This document shows, in pieces, positions 36,974-45,672 of a DNA stretch of 64,000 bases. The translations under genes and the position numbers were made by a program. Numbering within the stretch: position 1 is the stretch's first letter; the number at the start of each line of letters is the position of its first letter. The stretch is from Rhizobium brockwellii (lineage in GTDB: Bacteria > Pseudomonadota > Alphaproteobacteria > Rhizobiales > Rhizobiaceae). Location: the NCBI RefSeq assembly GCF_000769405.2, contig NZ_CP053439.1, positions 2,852,001-2,916,000 on the forward strand, written 5' to 3'. Below the pieces are notes generated by a model. The model was not told the origin of the DNA and did not search any database. It worked only from the letters and a program-made list of their open reading frames with translations.

Positions 36974-37999
36974 TCATACCCTCCCGGCAAATGTAGGTTC
37001 GGCACCTTCGCTCGCCTGCGAAGCCATAAGGCGCCTCGGATCGCGCGCGAGCCAGACGGTGACCGTCAACCCCTGCCCGCTTTGCTGACCCGGATGAAGA
37101 TCGACGACCTGCTCGACGTCGAGCCCGCTCTTGCGCAGCCAGTCGGACATTGCCTGGTGCGAAAAGCCGAGACGGACATGCGCATGCTCGTCGCGGAGAT
37201 ATTCGAGCGTGTGCGGCGCAAGGTCGATGACCACGAGCCGGCCGCCCGGCCGGAGCATGCGCGACGCTTCGGCGATCGCAATATCCGGCTGATCGAAGAA
37301 ATGCAGCACCTGATGGATTGTCACCAGATCGAAGTCCTGTCCCTCGAACGGCAGGTTCAGGATATCGGCGTGCCGCACGGTGGCCTTGGTGATGCGGGAT
37401 TTGTCGAGATTGGCGCGTGCCACGCTCAGCATATCGCGGCTGGCATCGACGCCGGTCGCGCGGCGGTAGAGCCCGGACAGGAGTTCGAGGATGCGGCCGG
37501 TGCCGGTGCCAAGATCGAGCAGCGAGTCGATCGGCTGGCTGCCGAGCAGCCGGATGACGGCAGCGTCGACCTCCTCATCGGCCGCATGCAGGCGGCGAAG
37601 TTCGTCCCATTCGGCCGCGTTGCGGCTGAAATAGGCCTGTGCCCGCTCGGCGCGCTGGCGCTTGACCAGCGAAAGCCGTTCGCCGTCGCGAAGGATGGTC
37701 GGATCGTTCTCGGAAACATGCTTCAGCAACGCCCGCACCAGCATGGCGGCCTTACCGTCCTGCTTGAGGCGGAAATAGGCCCAGGCGCCTTCCTGGTAGC
37801 GTTCGATCAGTTCGGCCTCGCCGAGCAGCTTCAGGTGGCGGGAGATGCGGGGCTGGGATTGGCCGAGAATTTCGGTAAGATCGGTCACCGTCAGGTCGCC
37901 GCCGTCAAGAAGCGCCAGAAGACGCAGGCGCGTGGGCTCGCCGGCCGCCTTCAAGACGTCCACCAGCGCATCCAGTCCAAGCTTCAAGGGTTCGCTCAT
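36974..37999 (-). CDS. ArsR-family regulator fused to a SAM-dependent methyltransferase domain
   Basis: This is a 341-residue protein. The N-terminal winged helix of ArsR type (about 10-95) includes the recognition region LTEILGQSQPRISRHLKLL, and no metal-binding cysteine motif is visible. A class I methyltransferase domain (about 140-250) has LLDLGTGTGRILELL, GVDAS, and DLVTIHQVLHFFDQP. Proteins of this layout are thought to sense SAM or S-adenosylhomocysteine and control methionine-cycle genes (SahR-type); the coupling to metF here supports that role. A 16-bp palindrome covers its own promoter. The ATG at 37999 (MSEPLKL) is chosen over one five codons upstream. Confidence 0.88.
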   Translation of the reverse strand: MSEPLKLGLDALVDVLKAAGEPTRLRLLALLDGGDLTVTDLTEILGQSQPRISRHLKLLGEAELIERYQEGAWAYFRLKQDGKAAMLVRALLKHVSENDPTILRDGERLSLVKRQRAERAQAYFSRNAAEWDELRRLHAADEEVDAAVIRLLGSQPIDSLLDLGTGTGRILELLSGLYRRATGVDASRDMLSVARANLDKSRITKATVRHADILNLPFEGQDFDLVTIHQVLHFFDQPDIAIAEASRMLRPGGRLVVIDLAPHTLEYLRDEHAHVRLGFSHQAMSDWLRKSGLDVEQVVDLHPGQQSGQGLTVTVWLARDPRRLMASQASEGAEPTFAGRV

Positions 38000-38017
38000 C
38001 TTCGATCCAATCAAGAT

Positions 38018-38055
38018 ATAAAGATATCTTTATGTGATTTGAAAAGCGGTGGCAA
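38018..38055 (-). promoter_or_regulatory. Promoter and palindromic operator of the regulator-metF operon
   Basis: On the minus strand TTGCCA (38055-38050), a 17-bp spacer and TAAAGA (38032-38027) form a promoter. The -10 element lies inside the perfect palindrome ATAAAGATATCTTTAT (38018-38033), 19 bases before the regulator start. AT-rich palindromes of this kind are typical ArsR-family operators, so autorepression is likely. Confidence 0.65.
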
Positions 38056-38112
38056 GCGACAATTCGCACTCTCCGCGGAATTGGCTGCTCAGATTGCGAC
38101 AAGGCGTGACAT

Positions 38113-38137
38113 GAAAAAGCCCCGGCGAACCGGGGCT
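38113..38137 (-). terminator. Intrinsic terminator of ettA
   Basis: On the minus strand AGCCCCGG and CCGGGGCT pair around a four-base TTCG loop and are followed by a T tract. It lies just past the ettA stop. Confidence 0.9.
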
Positions 38138-38160
38138 CTCGTGATCGAGAAACAGGTGGA

Positions 38161-39810
38161 TCAGCGTGTCAGGCGCTTGTGAGCCTGGCTGCCCGGGTTT
38201 AGGGCATCGGGGCCAAGGCGGCGCACCTTGTCCTGCTCATAATCCTCGAAGTTGCCTTCGAACCATTCGACATGGCCGTCGCCTTCGAAAGCGAGGATAT
38301 GCGTCGCCAGACGGTCGAGAAACATGCGATCATGGCTGATGATGATGGCGCAGCCGGCAAAGTTCTCCAGCGCGTTTTCCAAGGCACCCAGCGTTTCCGT
38401 ATCGAGGTCGTTGGTCGGTTCGTCGAGCAGCAGAACGTTGCCGCCGGCCTTCAGCATCTTGGCAAGGTGAACACGGTTGCGCTGACCACCAGAGAGATTG
38501 CCGACCTTCTGCTGCTGGTCGCCGCCCTTGAAGTTGAAGGCGCCGCAATAGGCACGGGAGTTCATGTCGAATTTGCCAAGCTTGATGATTTCGGCGCCGC
38601 CGGAGATTTCCTCCCAGACCGTCTTGTCGGCCACAAGGGTGTCACGGCTCTGGTCGACATAACCGAGATGCACGGTCTCGCCGATGCGGATCGAACCGCC
38701 ATCCGGCGTTTCCTGGCCGGTGATCATTCTGAATAGCGTCGTCTTACCGGCGCCGTTCGGGCCGATGATGCCGACGATGCCGCCTGGCGGCAGCTTGATC
38801 GACAGGTCGTTGATCAGCGTGCGGCCCTCGAAGCCCTTTGTGATGCCGTCCATCTCGATGACCACTTGGCCGAGGCGCTCGCTGACCGGGATGATGATCT
38901 GTGCGTCGCCGGGACGCTGCTTCTCGGCGGCATCCACCAACTGCTCGTAGGACTTGATACGCGCCTTAGACTTGGCCTGACGGGCCTTCGGGCTGGAAGC
39001 GATCCATTCCTGTTCGCGGCTGATCGCCTTCTGGCGCGATGCGTCTTCGCGGCTTTCCTGCAGCATCCGCTTGGCTTTCGCCTGCAGGTAGGCCGAATAG
39101 TTGCCTTCGTAGGGAATGCCACGGCCACGGTCGAGTTCGAGGATCCAGCCGGTGACGTTATCCAGGAAGTAGCGATCGTGGGTAATCATCATCACGGCGC
39201 CCGGATAGTCGCGCAGATGTTTTTCGAGCCAGGCGATGGTTTCGGCGTCCAGGTGGTTGGTCGGTTCGTCGAGCAGCAGCAGATCCGGCTGCGAAAGCAG
39301 CAGGCGGCAGAGCGCGACACGGCGTCGCTCACCACCCGAAAGGCTGGTGACATCGGCGTCACGCGGCGGGCAGCGTAGCGCTTCCATCGCCATTTCGACC
39401 CGGCTTTCCAGATCCCAGAGGTTCTGGCTGTCGATGACGTCCTGAAGCTTGGCGCCCTCTTCCGCCGTCTCGTCGGAATAGTTCATCATCAATTCATTGT
39501 AACGATCGAGGACGGCCGTCTTCGAGGCAACGCCTTCCATGACATTCTCGAACACCGTCTTGTTGGGATCGAGATGCGGCTCCTGCTCCAGATAGCCGAC
39601 GGTCGCACCTTCGGCGAGCCAGGCTTCGCCGGTATACTCCTTGTCCTGGCCTGCGATGATGCGCAGCACGGTGGATTTACCAGCGCCGTTCGGACCAAGA
39701 ATACCGATCTTGGCATCCGGGTAGAACGAAAGGTGGATATTCTCCAGGATCTTCTTGTTGCCATAGGCCTTGTTGAGGCCGGACATATGATAGATGAACT
39801 GACGTGCCAT
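38161..39810 (-). CDS. ettA: Energy-dependent translational throttle protein EttA (ABC-F)
   Basis: EttA binds the ribosomal E site and gates entry into elongation according to ATP/ADP level. It has 549 residues and no membrane part. There are two ABC domains: the first has Walker A GPNGAGKS (39-46), signature LSGGERRRVALC and LLLLDEPTNHLDAE; the second has GPNGAGKTT, LSGGQRNRVHLAK and LLLDEPTNDLD. Between them lies the linker with the ABC-F arm region SREQEWIASSPKARQAKSKARI, which identifies EttA rather than Uup or YheS. Confidence 0.96.
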   Translation of the reverse strand: MARQFIYHMSGLNKAYGNKKILENIHLSFYPDAKIGILGPNGAGKSTVLRIIAGQDKEYTGEAWLAEGATVGYLEQEPHLDPNKTVFENVMEGVASKTAVLDRYNELMMNYSDETAEEGAKLQDVIDSQNLWDLESRVEMAMEALRCPPRDADVTSLSGGERRRVALCRLLLSQPDLLLLDEPTNHLDAETIAWLEKHLRDYPGAVMMITHDRYFLDNVTGWILELDRGRGIPYEGNYSAYLQAKAKRMLQESREDASRQKAISREQEWIASSPKARQAKSKARIKSYEQLVDAAEKQRPGDAQIIIPVSERLGQVVIEMDGITKGFEGRTLINDLSIKLPPGGIVGIIGPNGAGKTTLFRMITGQETPDGGSIRIGETVHLGYVDQSRDTLVADKTVWEEISGGAEIIKLGKFDMNSRAYCGAFNFKGGDQQQKVGNLSGGQRNRVHLAKMLKAGGNVLLLDEPTNDLDTETLGALENALENFAGCAIIISHDRMFLDRLATHILAFEGDGHVEWFEGNFEDYEQDKVRRLGPDALNPGSQAHKRLTR

Positions 39811-39908
39811 GCTGCGCTGCTCCGGGCGGGAAACTTTGATTGTGCCGCTATGTAAGCGAAACAGCGCTTGCGGGCAACGCCGAAACCCGGTTTACTCAGG
39901 ATTTCCGG

Positions 39909-40649
39909 TCAAAAGCCCGCAGCATCGACGACGCCCTCGTCACAGCCGAACGACGTTTTTCCAGCGCCCTGGATCAGGTCGGCGAGGCCGGCACTTTTCG
40001 CCGATGCCGCTCCGGCGGCTTCCGAAAGCCCGATCGTCAGCTCGCTGATCATCCTGATATTGCCGGCTCGTCGGCAGCTCATCTTGACACGATCGCCGGC
40101 ACCCGGCCCGAAGCTCTTGTCGAAAGCCGCCTTGATCGCTTCGGCCTTGACCGGCTTGCCGATATTGGCAGCGAAGAGATCGCGCACGGCCGACGCGTTG
40201 AGTGCGCCCACGAGATGCATGCCGACGCCGAAATAGTCGTCGGCGCTCATCTTCGTGCAGGTGCCATGCTTCACCCATTCATGCCGTTCCAGCCCGGACT
40301 GCGTGCCGGGCATCGCCTTTGCGAGCGCCGCCTGCGTCTCCGCCGCAAGCGTGACCTCCGGCAGCTTGTTCCAGTCGCCATCCTTGTCGGCGGCCTTCTG
40401 CTCGGCGCTCACGCCGCAATAATCCTGCCGCATCGGCCATAGCCCGTGCAACGAGAAGTTTGTCGCATCATGGCGCTCCGTGGCCTGCGTAGCGCATTCA
40501 GGCTTCTTCTGATTTGTCTGGCAAAAAGCCGGCTGCCAGCTTGCCGCCAGAATGAAGCGGGTGCGCCCGCCAGCCTCCTGCGCCATGGCAGCGCCGGCAA
40601 CAACCATCGACACGGCGAACGACAAGGTACGCAACTGCATGCTGCTCAT
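39909..40649 (-). CDS. RNase T2 family ribonuclease
   Basis: This is a 246-residue exported endoribonuclease that cleaves RNA through 2',3'-cyclic phosphates. A signal peptide (about 1-24, ending AMA) is followed by the T2 fold. Both active-site segments are present: FSLHGLWP (His68) and RHEWVKHGTC (His123, Glu124, Lys127, His128). The ATG at 40649 has a GGGGTTGAG ribosome site; ATG 40640 (MQLRTLS) is possible. It probably acts in the periplasm, scavenging phosphate and nucleotides from external RNA. Confidence 0.92.
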   Translation of the reverse strand: MSSMQLRTLSFAVSMVVAGAAMAQEAGGRTRFILAASWQPAFCQTNQKKPECATQATERHDATNFSLHGLWPMRQDYCGVSAEQKAADKDGDWNKLPEVTLAAETQAALAKAMPGTQSGLERHEWVKHGTCTKMSADDYFGVGMHLVGALNASAVRDLFAANIGKPVKAEAIKAAFDKSFGPGAGDRVKMSCRRAGNIRMISELTIGLSEAAGAASAKSAGLADLIQGAGKTSFGCDEGVVDAAGF

Positions 40650-40805
40650 CTCAACCCCCAAAAAGAACAATACAGGAACAAATAAGCATCAAATTCAAAA
40701 GGCCGCAACCCTGAATCGCAACAAGGCCGCAAATTGTTATCAGATAATCTAACGCCGATGTTGCAATTGCCCAGCGTTCTGGTCTGTTGCCGCCGGGAGG
40801 ACCAC

Positions 40806-41735
40806 ATGTTTTCTGAAACGCAAAGGCTCGCCGTATCAGGGGCGTCGCTGGCCTGTCACCATGCCGAGGCCATCACCCCCGCACGCGGTATCCTGCTGAT
40901 ATCCCATGGCTTGGCCGAACATTCGAAACGATACCGCGTCTTTGCCGAGACGATGGCGGCACGCGGTTATCATGTCTATGCCCATGATCATCGAGGGCAC
41001 GGCGAGACGACGGCACCCGATGCGCCGATCGGCCGCTTCGCCCAGCGCGGCGGGGTCGAAAGGGTGATCAGCGACGTCATCGTCATGCGCGGCCATGCAG
41101 CCTCCCGCTATCCCGGCCTGCCGGTGATCCTCTTCGGCCATTCGATGGGCGGCCTTATCGCCCTCAATGCTGCCGTCACGGCTCCGGCCGACTTCCACGC
41201 TGTCGCCATTTGGAATTCGAATTTCGCCGTCGGTCTTGCCGGCCGCGCCGCCCAGGCGATCCTGCTTGCCGAGCGCATGCTGAAGGGCTCCGACGTGCCG
41301 AGCGGCTTGCTGCCGAAGCTCACCTTCGGCGCCTGGGGCAAATCCATTCCCGGCCGCCGCACCGAGTTCGATTGGCTGTCGCATCGTCCTGATGAAGTCG
41401 AAAAGTATGTCGACGATCCACTCTGCGGCTTCGACGCCTCAGTCTCTCTCTGGCTCGATCTCTTCGAGCTGACCTTCCGCGCGCCGCAGAAAATCCATCT
41501 CGACCGGCTGCCGCGGGATATGCCGATCCATCTGGTCGGTGGCGGAGAGGACCCGGCGACGGAGCGTGGAAAAGCCGTGCACTGGCTGTCAAACCATTTG
41601 AAAGGCCAAGGCTTCTCCCGTATCAGCACTGAGATATATCAGGACATGCGCCACGAAACACTGAATGAGATCGGCGCGCATGCGGCGATCTCAGCCTTCG
41701 CGGACTGGTGCGACAGGGCCGTCGCAAGATCCTGA
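40806..41735 (+). CDS. Alpha/beta hydrolase, monoacylglycerol-lipase-like (serine aminopeptidase S33 family)
   Basis: This is a 309-residue cytoplasmic enzyme. The oxyanion region LLISHGLAEHSKRY and HDHRGHGETTAP precede the nucleophile elbow GHSMGG (Ser113). GGGEDPATERG likely carries the acid residue, and the histidine is in MRHETLNE. This layout matches PldB/monoglyceride-lipase-like hydrolases. The substrate is probably an acylglycerol or lysophospholipid, not proven. A GGGAGG ribosome site fixes the ATG at 40806 rather than the longer frame from 40734. Confidence 0.86.
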   Translation: MFSETQRLAVSGASLACHHAEAITPARGILLISHGLAEHSKRYRVFAETMAARGYHVYAHDHRGHGETTAPDAPIGRFAQRGGVERVISDVIVMRGHAASRYPGLPVILFGHSMGGLIALNAAVTAPADFHAVAIWNSNFAVGLAGRAAQAILLAERMLKGSDVPSGLLPKLTFGAWGKSIPGRRTEFDWLSHRPDEVEKYVDDPLCGFDASVSLWLDLFELTFRAPQKIHLDRLPRDMPIHLVGGGEDPATERGKAVHWLSNHLKGQGFSRISTEIYQDMRHETLNEIGAHAAISAFADWCDRAVARS

Positions 41736-41768
41736 GCGACCAATATCCTTAGTCACAGGGATTTCATC

Positions 41769-42725
41769 ATGAACAGCACCTCCGCCCGCCCCCTTTCGTC
41801 CGCCTCCGACGTGACGATGGGGCTTGTGCTGATGTTTATCTCGGTGATGTTCTCGCCGCTCATCGATATTTTCGCCAAGCTTGCCATCGTCACAGTCCCG
41901 TCCGCGGAGATCACCGCCGGCCGCTTTGCCGTACAGGCGATCTGCATGCTGCCGATTGTGATATGGCGGCGCAGCTTCGCCGATTTTTCCTGGCGCCAGA
42001 ACCTGTTCCATGCCATCCGCGGCGCGATCATCACTGTCTCGATGATCTCCTTCGTCACCACGCTGAAATACATGGCGGTCGCCGACGCGATTGCGATCTT
42101 CTTCGTCGAGCCGATCATTCTGACGATCCTCGGCGGCATTTTCCTGAAGGAGACGATCGGCTGGCGGCGCTATAGCGCCTGCGGCGTAGGCTTCTTCGGG
42201 GCGATGCTGATCATCCAGCCGAGTTTCGAAGAAGTCGGCTACATCGCGCTTCTGCCTGTCGTCAGCGCGCTTTGCATCGCCATCTTCGTGCTGATGACCC
42301 GCGTCCTCTCCCATAGGGAAGACCCTTGGGCGATGCAGTTCCAGATGAGCATCTGGGGCCTGCTCTTTTGCGCCATCCTGCTTTTCCTGGGCCAGGGAAC
42401 CGGCTCCGATATCTTCGATCCGGTCATGCCGGATGGCCGCGCCTGGTTCTATGTCGCTGGCGTCGGCGCCATGGCCGCGATATCGGGCATCCTCGGCGTC
42501 TACGCCTATCGCGCAGCACCAGCCTCGACGCTCGCACCGCTGCAATATTTCGAGATCGTCTCGGCGACGATCTTCGCCTGGCTGGTCTTTGGCGACTTCC
42601 CGGATGCGGTCAAATGGCTCGGCATCATGATTATCATGGCGTCGGGCTTCTACATTGTTTGGCGTGAGCGCCGCTTTGCATCGAAACCGGTATCCGGTAC
42701 ATCTGAGGCGACGCTGGCGCCCTAG
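41769..42725 (+). CDS. EamA-family (DMT) transporter
   Basis: This is a 318-residue membrane protein with ten predicted helices in two EamA repeats. SPLIDIFAKLAIVTVPSAEITAGRF at helix 1 and APLQYFEIVSATIFAWLVFGDFPD near the end closely resemble the second EamA gene at 50659, so the two are likely paralogues. The substrate is unknown. It follows the hydrolase gene by 33 bases and precedes the CoA-transferase gene by 26, so the three may share a transcript. Confidence 0.87.
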   Translation: MNSTSARPLSSASDVTMGLVLMFISVMFSPLIDIFAKLAIVTVPSAEITAGRFAVQAICMLPIVIWRRSFADFSWRQNLFHAIRGAIITVSMISFVTTLKYMAVADAIAIFFVEPIILTILGGIFLKETIGWRRYSACGVGFFGAMLIIQPSFEEVGYIALLPVVSALCIAIFVLMTRVLSHREDPWAMQFQMSIWGLLFCAILLFLGQGTGSDIFDPVMPDGRAWFYVAGVGAMAAISGILGVYAYRAAPASTLAPLQYFEIVSATIFAWLVFGDFPDAVKWLGIMIIMASGFYIVWRERRFASKPVSGTSEATLAP

Positions 42726-42751
42726 ATCTAAGAACGAGAGCCCGGAGGAAC

Positions 42752-43954
42752 ATGACGGAGACCGTGACGAAAAAACCGCCGCTGGCCGGCATCCGGGTGA
42801 TCGAGCTTGCCCGTGTGCTCGCCGGCCCTTGGGCGGGACAGATGCTCGCCGATCTCGGCGCCGACGTCATCAAGGTCGAAAATCCCGACGGCGGCGACGA
42901 TACGCGCCAATGGGGGCCACCCTTCGTCCAAGGCGCCGACGGCGAAAATCTCTCGGCCGCCTATTACCACGCCGCCAATCGCGGCAAGCGCTCCGTCACC
43001 GCCGACCTGAAGAGTGCCGAAGGCCAGGAACTCGTCCGCGGCCTCGTCTCCACCGCCGACGTGGTGATCGAGAATTTCAAAGTCGGCGGCCTCGTCAAAT
43101 ACGGGCTCGATTATGACAGCCTGCGCAAGGTGAACCCGAAGCTCGTCTATTGCTCAATCACCGGCTTCGGCCAGAACGGCCCTTATGCCAGCCTCGCCGG
43201 CTACGATTATATCGTCCAGGGCATGTCCGGCTTCATGTCGATTACCGGGGAGCCGGGCGGCCAGCCGATGAAGGCAGGCGTCGCTATCGCCGATATCTTC
43301 ACCGGCATCTATGCCGTCTCGGCGATCGAAGCCGCCCTGATCCACGCTCTGAAGTCAGGCGAAGGCCAGTTGGTCGACATGGCCCTGCTCGATGTGCAAT
43401 CGGCCGTGCTCGCCAATCAGAACATGAATTACCTGGTCTCCGGAGAGGCGCCGACCCGCCTCGGCAATGCCCATCCCAATATCTCGCCTTATGAGGTCGT
43501 GCCGACGGCGGATGGCTATCTCATCCTCGCGATCGGAAACGACGGACAGTTCCGCCGCCTCTGCACTATCCTCGGCCTGGAGGCCATCGCCGGTGACGAG
43601 CGTTTCGCCACCAACAAGGCCCGTGTCGGCAATCGCGGCGAAGTACGCCGCCTCATCTCCACCGAGACGCTGAAATGGCAAAAGGCGGATCTATTGACGG
43701 CCTGCGAGGAGAACGCGGTTCCATCAGGCGCCATCAACACGATCGAGGAAATGTTCGCCCATCCGCAGATACAGGCCCGCGGCCTACGCATCGACCTTGC
43801 GGATGCCGCCGGCACCGTGATCCCAGGGGTCAGAACGCCCGTGGTGCTGTCGGAGACGCCGCTGCGTTACGTCAGGCCGAGCCCGCGCCTCGGTGAACAC
43901 CAGGCAGAAATTCTGGCGGAACTCGCCGAGCGTGAGAGGGAGATATCGTCATGA
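42752..43954 (+). CDS. CaiB/BaiF family (type III) CoA-transferase
   Basis: This is a 400-residue cytoplasmic enzyme that moves CoA between carboxylic acids. GIRVIELARVLAGPWAGQMLADLGADVIKVE at the N-terminus is the family signature. The catalytic aspartate is expected in AGVAIADIFTG. DYIVQGMSGFMSITGEP and NAHPNISPYEVVPTADG follow the family order. The donor and acceptor acids are unknown. The stop TGA overlaps the ATG of a six-codon mini-ORF that leads into the ThDP-enzyme gene, so the two are coupled. Confidence 0.9.
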   Translation: MTETVTKKPPLAGIRVIELARVLAGPWAGQMLADLGADVIKVENPDGGDDTRQWGPPFVQGADGENLSAAYYHAANRGKRSVTADLKSAEGQELVRGLVSTADVVIENFKVGGLVKYGLDYDSLRKVNPKLVYCSITGFGQNGPYASLAGYDYIVQGMSGFMSITGEPGGQPMKAGVAIADIFTGIYAVSAIEAALIHALKSGEGQLVDMALLDVQSAVLANQNMNYLVSGEAPTRLGNAHPNISPYEVVPTADGYLILAIGNDGQFRRLCTILGLEAIAGDERFATNKARVGNRGEVRRLISTETLKWQKADLLTACEENAVPSGAINTIEEMFAHPQIQARGLRIDLADAAGTVIPGVRTPVVLSETPLRYVRPSPRLGEHQAEILAELAEREREISS

Positions 43955-43967
43955 AGAAGGCATCGTC

Positions 43968-45626
43968 ATGAAAAAAACCGGCGGGGAACTGATCGTAGAG
44001 GCGCTGAAGGCGAACGGCGTCAAGCGTCTCTCCTGCGTGCCCGGCGAGAGCTTTCTCGCCGTGCTCGACGCGTTGCGCGACAGCGATATCGACGTCCTCG
44101 TCTGCCGCCAGGAGGGCGGAGCGGCGATGATGGCGGATTGCTGGGGCAGGTTGACCGGCGAACCGGGCATCTGCATGGTGACCCGTGGCCCCGGCGCCAC
44201 CAACGCCTCCGCCGGCCTGCATATCGCCAAGCAGGACTCGATCCCAATGATCCTGTTCATCGGCCAGGTGCAGCGCGAAGCACGCGAACGCGAAGCCTTC
44301 CAGGAGGTCGAGTTCCGCCGCGCCTTCACCGAATTCGCCAAATGGGTGGGCGAGATCGACGATGCCGCCCGCATTCCCGAGTTCGTCACCCGCGCCTTTG
44401 CGGTCGCAACCTCCGGCCGTCCCGGCCCGGTCGTGCTGACGCTGCCGGAAGACATGCTGCGCGATGAAGTCGAGGCACCGCGCGCCAAGCACTATGCCAA
44501 CGCCGAGGCCCATCCCGGCCGCCGCCAGATCGACGATCTCTATCTCCGCTTGCTGAAGGCGGAGCGGCCGATGGTGATCCTTGGCGGTACGCGCTGGGAT
44601 GCCGATGCTGTCGCCGATTTTCAAAGCTTCGCCGAGCGTTTTCAACTGCCCGTCGGCTGCTCCTTCCGCCGGCAGATGCTGTTCGATCATCTTCATTCCT
44701 CTTATGCCGGCGATGTCGGAATCGGCATCAATCCGGCATTGGCAAAAGAGATCAAGGAAAGCGACCTGCTGATCCTGCTTGGCAGCCGCATGTCGGAAAT
44801 GCCGTCCTCGTCCTATACGCTGATCGATATTCCCTACCCCCAGCAATCGTTGGTGCACATCTATCCCGACCCTTCTGAGCTCGGCCGCGTCTATCGCCCG
44901 GATCTTGCCATCTGCGCCGCACCTGCCGATTTCGTCGCCGCACTCGCCGATCTGGAAGCGCCGGCCGAACCGCACTGGACCGCGCGCACCGCGCGCCTGC
45001 ACCAGGCCTATTTCGCCTGGTCGACGCCGCCGTCGACAGGTCCGGGCGCCGTCCATATGGGGCCGATCATGGAATGGCTGGAGGCCAATACCGGGCCGGA
45101 GACGATCTTCACCAATGGTGCGGGCAACTACGCCACCTGGGTGCACCGCTTCCATCGTTTTCGCCGTTTCAACACGCAGGCCGCACCCACCTCCGGCTCG
45201 ATGGGTTACGGCCTGCCGGCGGCGGTGGCCGCCAAGCGGCTGTTTCCCGAGCGCGAGGTCATCTGCTTTGCCGGCGACGGCTGCTTCCTGATGCACGGCC
45301 AGGAATTCGCCACCGCCATCCGCTACGGCCTGCCGATCATCGCAGTCGTCGTCAACAACGGCATCTACGGCACGATCCGCATGCATCAGGAGCGCGAGTA
45401 TCCTGGCCGCGTCAGCAGCACCGATCTGACCAATCCCGATTTCGCGGCCCTTGCCCGTGCCTATGGCGGCCACGGCGAGACGGTGGAAACGACAGCGGAT
45501 TTCGCCCCGGCCTTCGAGCGGGCACGCGCCAGCGGCAAGCCCGCAATCATCGAGGTCAAGCTCGATCCCGAAGCGATCACGCCGACACGCACGCTCTCCG
45601 AAATCGCGCAAACAAAAAGCCGGTGA
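43968..45626 (+). CDS. Thiamine-diphosphate-dependent enzyme (acetolactate synthase/oxalyl-CoA decarboxylase-like)
   Basis: This is a 552-residue enzyme with the three-domain layout of the ThDP decarboxylase family. The PYR domain has the catalytic glutamate in CRQEGGAAMMAD (about Glu49) and TRGPGATNASAGL. A central domain follows. The PP domain has the metal/ThDP motif from GDGCFLMHG to AVVVNNGIYG. Pairing with a type III CoA-transferase recalls the formyl-CoA transferase/oxalyl-CoA decarboxylase pair, but the sequence reads more like acetolactate-synthase relatives, so the reaction is left open. The ATG at 43968 is chosen because the upstream open frame runs through the transferase gene. 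Confidence 0.85.
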   Translation: MKKTGGELIVEALKANGVKRLSCVPGESFLAVLDALRDSDIDVLVCRQEGGAAMMADCWGRLTGEPGICMVTRGPGATNASAGLHIAKQDSIPMILFIGQVQREAREREAFQEVEFRRAFTEFAKWVGEIDDAARIPEFVTRAFAVATSGRPGPVVLTLPEDMLRDEVEAPRAKHYANAEAHPGRRQIDDLYLRLLKAERPMVILGGTRWDADAVADFQSFAERFQLPVGCSFRRQMLFDHLHSSYAGDVGIGINPALAKEIKESDLLILLGSRMSEMPSSSYTLIDIPYPQQSLVHIYPDPSELGRVYRPDLAICAAPADFVAALADLEAPAEPHWTARTARLHQAYFAWSTPPSTGPGAVHMGPIMEWLEANTGPETIFTNGAGNYATWVHRFHRFRRFNTQAAPTSGSMGYGLPAAVAAKRLFPEREVICFAGDGCFLMHGQEFATAIRYGLPIIAVVVNNGIYGTIRMHQEREYPGRVSSTDLTNPDFAALARAYGGHGETVETTADFAPAFERARASGKPAIIEVKLDPEAITPTRTLSEIAQTKSR

Positions 45627-45650
45627 GCACGCGCAGGTGCTCACCGGCTT
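45614..45650. terminator. Intrinsic terminator between convergent ThDP-enzyme and ridA genes
   Basis: AAGCCGGTGAGCAC (45617-45630) pairs perfectly with GTGCTCACCGGCTT (45637-45650) around a six-base loop. An A5 run before it gives the T tract for the minus strand, so it best serves ridA. The stop codon of the ThDP-enzyme gene lies inside the left arm. Confidence 0.88.
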
Positions 45651-45672
45651 CAGGTAATCGCAATGGTGCGAC

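Noticed and set aside
43872..45644. A 590-codon open frame on the minus strand opposite the ThDP-enzyme gene
   Set aside because: It is a mirror of the real gene in high-GC DNA, with shadow-like composition rich in Arg, Gly, Asp and His and no family motif.
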